56,751 bases of DNA from positions 1 through 56,751 of the forward strand of contig JBBHKE010002563.1 of the NCBI GenBank assembly GCA_037447655.1, in the 5' to 3' direction. The notes beneath the pieces are model-generated. The model saw nothing but the letters and a program-made list of their open reading frames with translations, searched no databases and was not told the origin of the DNA. This DNA is from Zygnema cylindricum (taxonomy: Eukaryota > Streptophyta > Zygnematophyceae > Zygnematales > Zygnemataceae). Of the stretch, positions 53,901 to 56,751 are shown piece by piece. The position numbers were made by a program, and so were the translations under genes. The first letter of the stretch is position 1, and each line of letters begins with the position of its first letter.

Positions 53901-55805
53901 AGGGCAATTCTTGTCCCTTTTTTTTTGTTTTTTTACTTAACAAACTTAGGGTGGATGGTTTTTTTTTTTTTTTTCAGTAACGGAGACGATGCTTTTGGAA
54001 GTTGAAAACAAAATTTTTGAACTTTTCGCATCTTTGGATGCATCAGGTGCTGTGCCGTTTTTTTATGTTTTTTTTAATTGTTTTTTGTTTTATTCTGTTT
54101 TCTGTTATATTTGCTGTTCTTTTTTAATTTGCTGTTTTGTTTTTTGCATCTTTATATGCATCAGGAGATGTGCCAAGACATATTTTTTTTATCATTATTA
54201 TTAATGTCATTGTTGTTGTTCTTATTATTATTTTTGTTTTTATTAATTATTCTTATTATTATTTATTTATTTGTTGTTCTATTTTTTGCATCTTCATATG
54301 CATCGAGTTCGCGCCAACACAATTTTCTCTTAATTGGTTGTTTGTTTGATTTATTTTGTTGTTTTGTTAATTTGTTGTTTTTTTTTCTTAACTTTGAGTT
54401 ATCTATGTCTGAGTTTGTCGTTGAAATCTCATGAGAATATTTTACAAAAATATGTTCATAAGAATATGTTACGATCATGTTATAAAAAGATATATTAAGA
54501 ATCTGTTAGAAGAATGTATTATGAAATTATATCTTATAAGAAAATGCTATGAGAATACATTGCGAGCATATGCTACGAGAACATATCGTGAGTTTTTTTA
54601 CTATCATTATGAGGATATGCTACGAGTATACGGGAATAATATATGTTTAGGAATGTTTTAACATGATATGAGAATATGTTATGAGAACATATTGAGGGAA
54701 TATATTACAAGAATACATTTCGAGAGCATGTTACGAGAATATATTTCGAGTATATGTTGCGAGAGTATATTACGAGAACATATTATGAGAATATGTTACA
54801 ATAGAATATGTCACGAGAATATAAATCGAGAACATGTTATGAGAGAATATTACGATAGGATATGTTTCATGAATATGTTAAAAGAACACTTTACAAGAAT
54901 ATATCACGAGATTATGTTGTGGGAATATGTTTTGAGAATTAAGTACGAGAACGTGTTATGAGAATATGATAGGAGAACATTTTACGAAAATATATTCTGA
55001 GGAAATGTTACGAGGATATGTCAGGAGAATACGTTGCAATAGAATATGGTATAAAGAATATGTTCCGAGAACATATTACAAGAATGTTTTACAAGAACAT
55101 CTAATGAGAATATGTTATGAGAATCTCCTCAAGAATATGTTACGAGAAGACCTTACAATACAATATGTTATGCGAATAAATAACGAGAATGTGTCGTGAG
55201 AATATGTTACAAGAATATCATATGAGAATATGTTACGGCAATATGTTATGGCAACATGTTACGAGAATATGTTACGAGAATATGTTACAAGAATATGTTA
55301 CGAGAATATGTTATGAGAATATGTTACAAGAATATGTTATGAGAATATGTTACACCAATATGTTACAACAATATGTTACGAGAATATGTTATGAGAATAT
55401 GTTACAAGAATATGTTACGATAATTCGTTGCCAGTATATGTCACAATAGAAATATGTTATGAGAATTAATAACGAGAATATATTACAAGAACACCTTACA
55501 AGAATACGTTACGAGCATATGTCGCGAGAAATGTTCTGATTCTCTTCTTTCCTGCAGACGAGCAGCTGGACTTCCAGGTGCTCTACGCCTCGGCTAGGGA
55601 GGGCTGGGCCACACGTGTGATGCCAGCCGTCCCTATCCAGCCATTGGCCGAGCAGAAGGAGTCGCTGGGTGACATGTGTCCCCTGTTGGACGCCATTGTG
55701 GAACACGTGCCCGCCCCGTTGGGAGATCCCCACGCCCCTTTTCAACTTCTTGTAAGTTTCTTTCTTCTCCCTCTCCCTCTCCCTCTTCTCTCTCTCTCTC
55801 TCTCC

Positions 55806-55836
<31 letters not shown>

Positions 55837-56118
55837 CCAGGTATCGATGATAAAGAGAGAGACATTTATCTGGAAGACAAGTGATTCTGCCTCTAATTGT
55901 GGTCGTTTTTGTCGTTTTTGGCCGTTTTTTTCCTTTTTTTCCTCTCTCCCCCCTCTCTCTCTCTCTCTCTCCCCCAGGTTTCGATGATAGAGAGGGACAG
56001 TTATTTGGGGCGAGTGTTAACGGGTCGAATAACTTCGGGAACGGTTCGAGTGGGAGACCGGATTCACGCCTTGAGGAGGACAGAGGGGGGAGAGAGTCAG
56101 GTTTTTGAAGAGGGGAAG
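50394..56118 (+). CDS. TypA: TypA/BipA-type organellar GTPase, first six exons
   Basis: Exons: 50394-50786, 52307-52381, 53310-53460, 53978-54046, 55558-55751, 55978-56118; all junctions are GT-AG and in phase, and the gene continues past the window. Residues 1-80 are a Ser/Arg-rich, acid-poor presequence. GTPase motifs follow: AHVDHGKTT (87-95), RGIT (124-127), [11 protein letters not shown] (146-156), NKVD (200-203) and SAR (241-243). Exon 6 ([20 protein letters not shown]) begins the EF-Tu domain II. The family are ribosome-binding translational GTPases. From memory, the LLVSM...YLGR and RVGDR features are closer to the plant mitochondrial isoform (At2g31060 type) than to the chloroplast SVR3 type. 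The introns contain copies of the exon edges (separate entries). Confidence 0.92.
50821..51160. repeat. CT and CCCTCT microsatellite in TypA intron 1
   Basis: About 70 bp of CT units, then about 160 bp of perfect CCCTCT units, then mixed. All frames are open, giving long false ORFs. Confidence 0.95.
51165..51230 (+). repeat. Degenerate copy of the TypA exon 1 end
   Basis: GGTGGGGGGAAGAGAGAG, AGTGATGG, TTGGAGAGGGAGAGGAGGAT and TGGCCTCTAAG line up with the last ~70 bases of exon 1 (GGGGGGAGAGAGTGATGG, CTGGAGAGGGAGAGAGGGAT, CTTCGAAG). A block of about 11 bases is missing and the donor GT has become AT, so this copy cannot splice at the same place. Confidence 0.8.
51231..52200. other. AT-rich remainder of TypA intron 1
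   Basis: Low-complexity sequence with words such as AAAGATTATAAAA and (TTA)n at about 52060-52080. Nothing else seen. Confidence 0.6.
52640..53309 (+). repeat. Four copies of the exon 3 acceptor edge in TypA intron 2
   Basis: Exon-like starts lie at 52664, 52828, 53000 and 53177, before the real one at 53310. Each has a T-rich tract and AG followed by GTAG. Over the first 27 bases of exon 3, copies 1, 3 and 4 match at about 21, 23 and 22 positions; copy 2 has an internal deletion. All four share A at positions 3 of the exon, so they are closer to each other than to the exon. The repeat unit also includes upstream GAATTTGGGGTT and downstream TTTCATACCCATTTTT. Confidence 0.88.
53571..53650. 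repeat. TA and CA microsatellite in TypA intron 3
   Basis: (TA)n, then (CA)n, then (TA)n. No copy of an exon edge is apparent in this intron. Confidence 0.9.
54146..54315 (+). repeat. Two copies of the exon 4 donor edge in TypA intron 4
   Basis: The real edge is GCATCTTTGGATGCATCAG|GTGCTGTGCC at 54028-54056. Copies lie at 54146-54174 (25 of 29 positions match) and 54288-54315 (more diverged), at spacings of 118 and 142 bp. In both the donor GT is lost (GGAGATG, GAGTTCG). Confidence 0.88.
54430..55545. repeat. 15-bp minisatellite filling TypA intron 4
   Basis: Over 1.1 kb of GAGAATATGTTACGA variants. Purest around 55260-55420. The period is divisible by three and the common variants lack stops in one frame, giving chains of false ORFs ([13 protein letters not shown]). 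Confidence 0.92.
55755..55977 (+). repeat. Copy of the exon 6 acceptor edge in TypA intron 5
   Basis: After CTCTCTTCCAG, 55841-55880 reads GTATCGATGATAAAGAGAGA GACATTTATCTGG, matching the start of exon 6 at 55978 (GTTTCGATGATAGAGAGGGA CAGTTATTTGGGG). In frame it gives [11 protein letters not shown] against [11 protein letters not shown]. Both have CT-rich tracts in front, so the duplicated unit includes the polypyrimidine tract. It is a candidate alternative acceptor. Confidence 0.85.
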
Positions 56119-56227
56119 GTAAGCCACTCTCTCTCTCTGTCCCTCTCCCTCTCTCTCTGACTTTCTTTCTCTCTCTTTCTCTCTCTCTCTCTCTTTCTCT
56201 GAGGGAGAGCGGAGAAAAGAGGGAGGA

Positions 56228-56370
56228 GAGAGGCAGCTTTTTGAAGAGGGGAAGGTAAGCCTCTCAGTAAGGAGGTGAGAGAGAGGAGGGAAATAAAATC
56301 CATAAAGGATAAAGAGAGTGGAGGGAAGGAGGGAGGAGAGAGTCAGATATTTGGAGAGGGGAAGTTGATA
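56228..56370 (+). repeat. Two copies of the exon 6 donor edge
   Basis: The real edge (56091-56124) contains GAGTCAGGTTTTTGAAGAGG GGAAG|GTAAGCC. 56226-56262 repeats CAGCTTTTTGAAGAGGGGAA GGTAAGCC with an intact donor; 56338-56368 repeats AGTCAGATATTTGGAGAGGG GAAGTTGATAAG with a decayed donor. Spacing is about 137 and 110 bp, within GA/CT-rich sequence. Confidence 0.85.
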
Positions 56371-56751
56371 AGTTCCATTAAGGATAACGGAGTGGAGGGA
56401 AGGAGAAGGAGAGAGACCGGAGGAAAGGAAGCGAGAGAGAGTGGAGGAAGGGAGGGGAAAGGGAGGAAAGGAGGGGGGGAGAGAGAGGAGGGAAGGAGGG
56501 GAAAGAGTGTAAGGGCAGAAGTGCATTTTTTTTTTTTGTTTTAATGTTTGTTTAGATACTCCCTAACTCTCCTTATCTTCCCCTCCTTCTCCCAACTTTC
56601 ATTATTTTTACCTCATCTCTCTCCCTGTCTTTTTTCATTCCTGAGAAAAATGCTTGTTTTATTCCCTCCCTCTCCCTTTCCTTCTCCCTATCCCAACTCT
56701 CAGTATTTTTACCTCAACTTTTTTTTTTTTTTTTTTTTTTCCCTTTTTTTT
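56371..56751. other. GA-rich, then CT/T-rich intron sequence
   Basis: Purine-rich to about 56510, then pyrimidine-rich with a T run at 56718-56751. Two CCCTCTCCCTTTCC- and CTCAGTATTTTTACCTCA-type blocks (about 56570-56615 and 56665-56715) look like another local duplication. No exon is visible before the window ends. Confidence 0.5.

Noticed and set aside
53461-53977. Exon-edge copies in TypA intron 3
   Set aside because: I looked for copies of the exon 3 end and exon 4 start but found none that I could defend by eye.
54431-55449. [13 protein letters not shown]-type ORFs in TypA intron 4
   Set aside because: They arise from the 15-bp minisatellite, whose period keeps frames open, and the flanking exons splice around them in phase.

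Overview
The window is nuclear eukaryotic DNA, most likely from the green plant lineage and probably a large, repeat-rich genome of a non-flowering streptophyte; I cannot name the species. Evidence: spliced genes with GT-AG introns; an organelle-type TypA/BipA GTPase with a plant-style N-terminal presequence; a TMEM50 gene of plant length; a secreted hydroxyproline-rich (extensin-type) wall protein; TATA and G-box promoter motifs; Ty1/copia and zinc-finger/RLE LINE elements of the kind common in plants; and a retrotransposon primer site that fits the plant initiator tRNA-Met anticodon arm.

Layout. 1-8900: nested non-autonomous DNA elements (pogo-like terminal inverted repeats around GTACACCG.GAATCG; Harbinger-like repeats GGGTATG.CCCCATG with TAA/TTA at the ends) plus two copies of a TATA-bearing segment. 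8150-10480: an unidentified split gene with small tandem duplications that break its frame. 11930-18260: a complete-ended but internally deleted and chimeric copia element on the minus strand, with both LTRs, a 5-bp target duplication and a half-tRNA primer site. 18260-22480: repeats and AT-rich DNA. 22601-24168: a secreted extensin-like gene on the plus strand with its promoter. 24300-31130: CT/GA microsatellite clusters and three more pogo-like elements. 31135-33993: a complete four-exon TMEM50 gene. 35519-38758: a degraded LINE on the minus strand. 39660-41425: further nested DNA elements. 41347-49675: an 8.3-kb satellite of about 29 units (period about 286 bp), each unit being a complete inverted-repeat DNA element plus about 50 bp of flank. 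50394 to beyond the right edge: the first six exons of the TypA gene.

Most interesting result. In the two genes whose exons can be read with confidence, introns contain degenerate copies of the neighbouring exon edge together with its splice site. TypA intron 2 carries four copies of the acceptor plus the first ~27 nt of exon 3, at 130-180 bp spacing; intron 4 carries two copies of the exon 4 donor edge; introns 1, 5 and the region after exon 6 carry others; TMEM50 intron 3 repeats the end of exon 3 with an intact donor. This looks like repeated tandem duplication across exon-intron junctions as a way of growing introns, and in TypA intron 2 it leaves AG|GTAG sites that resemble recursive-splicing ratchet points. 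The same genome-wide taste for short tandem duplication is visible in the LINE, the copia element, the unidentified gene and the DNA-element satellite.
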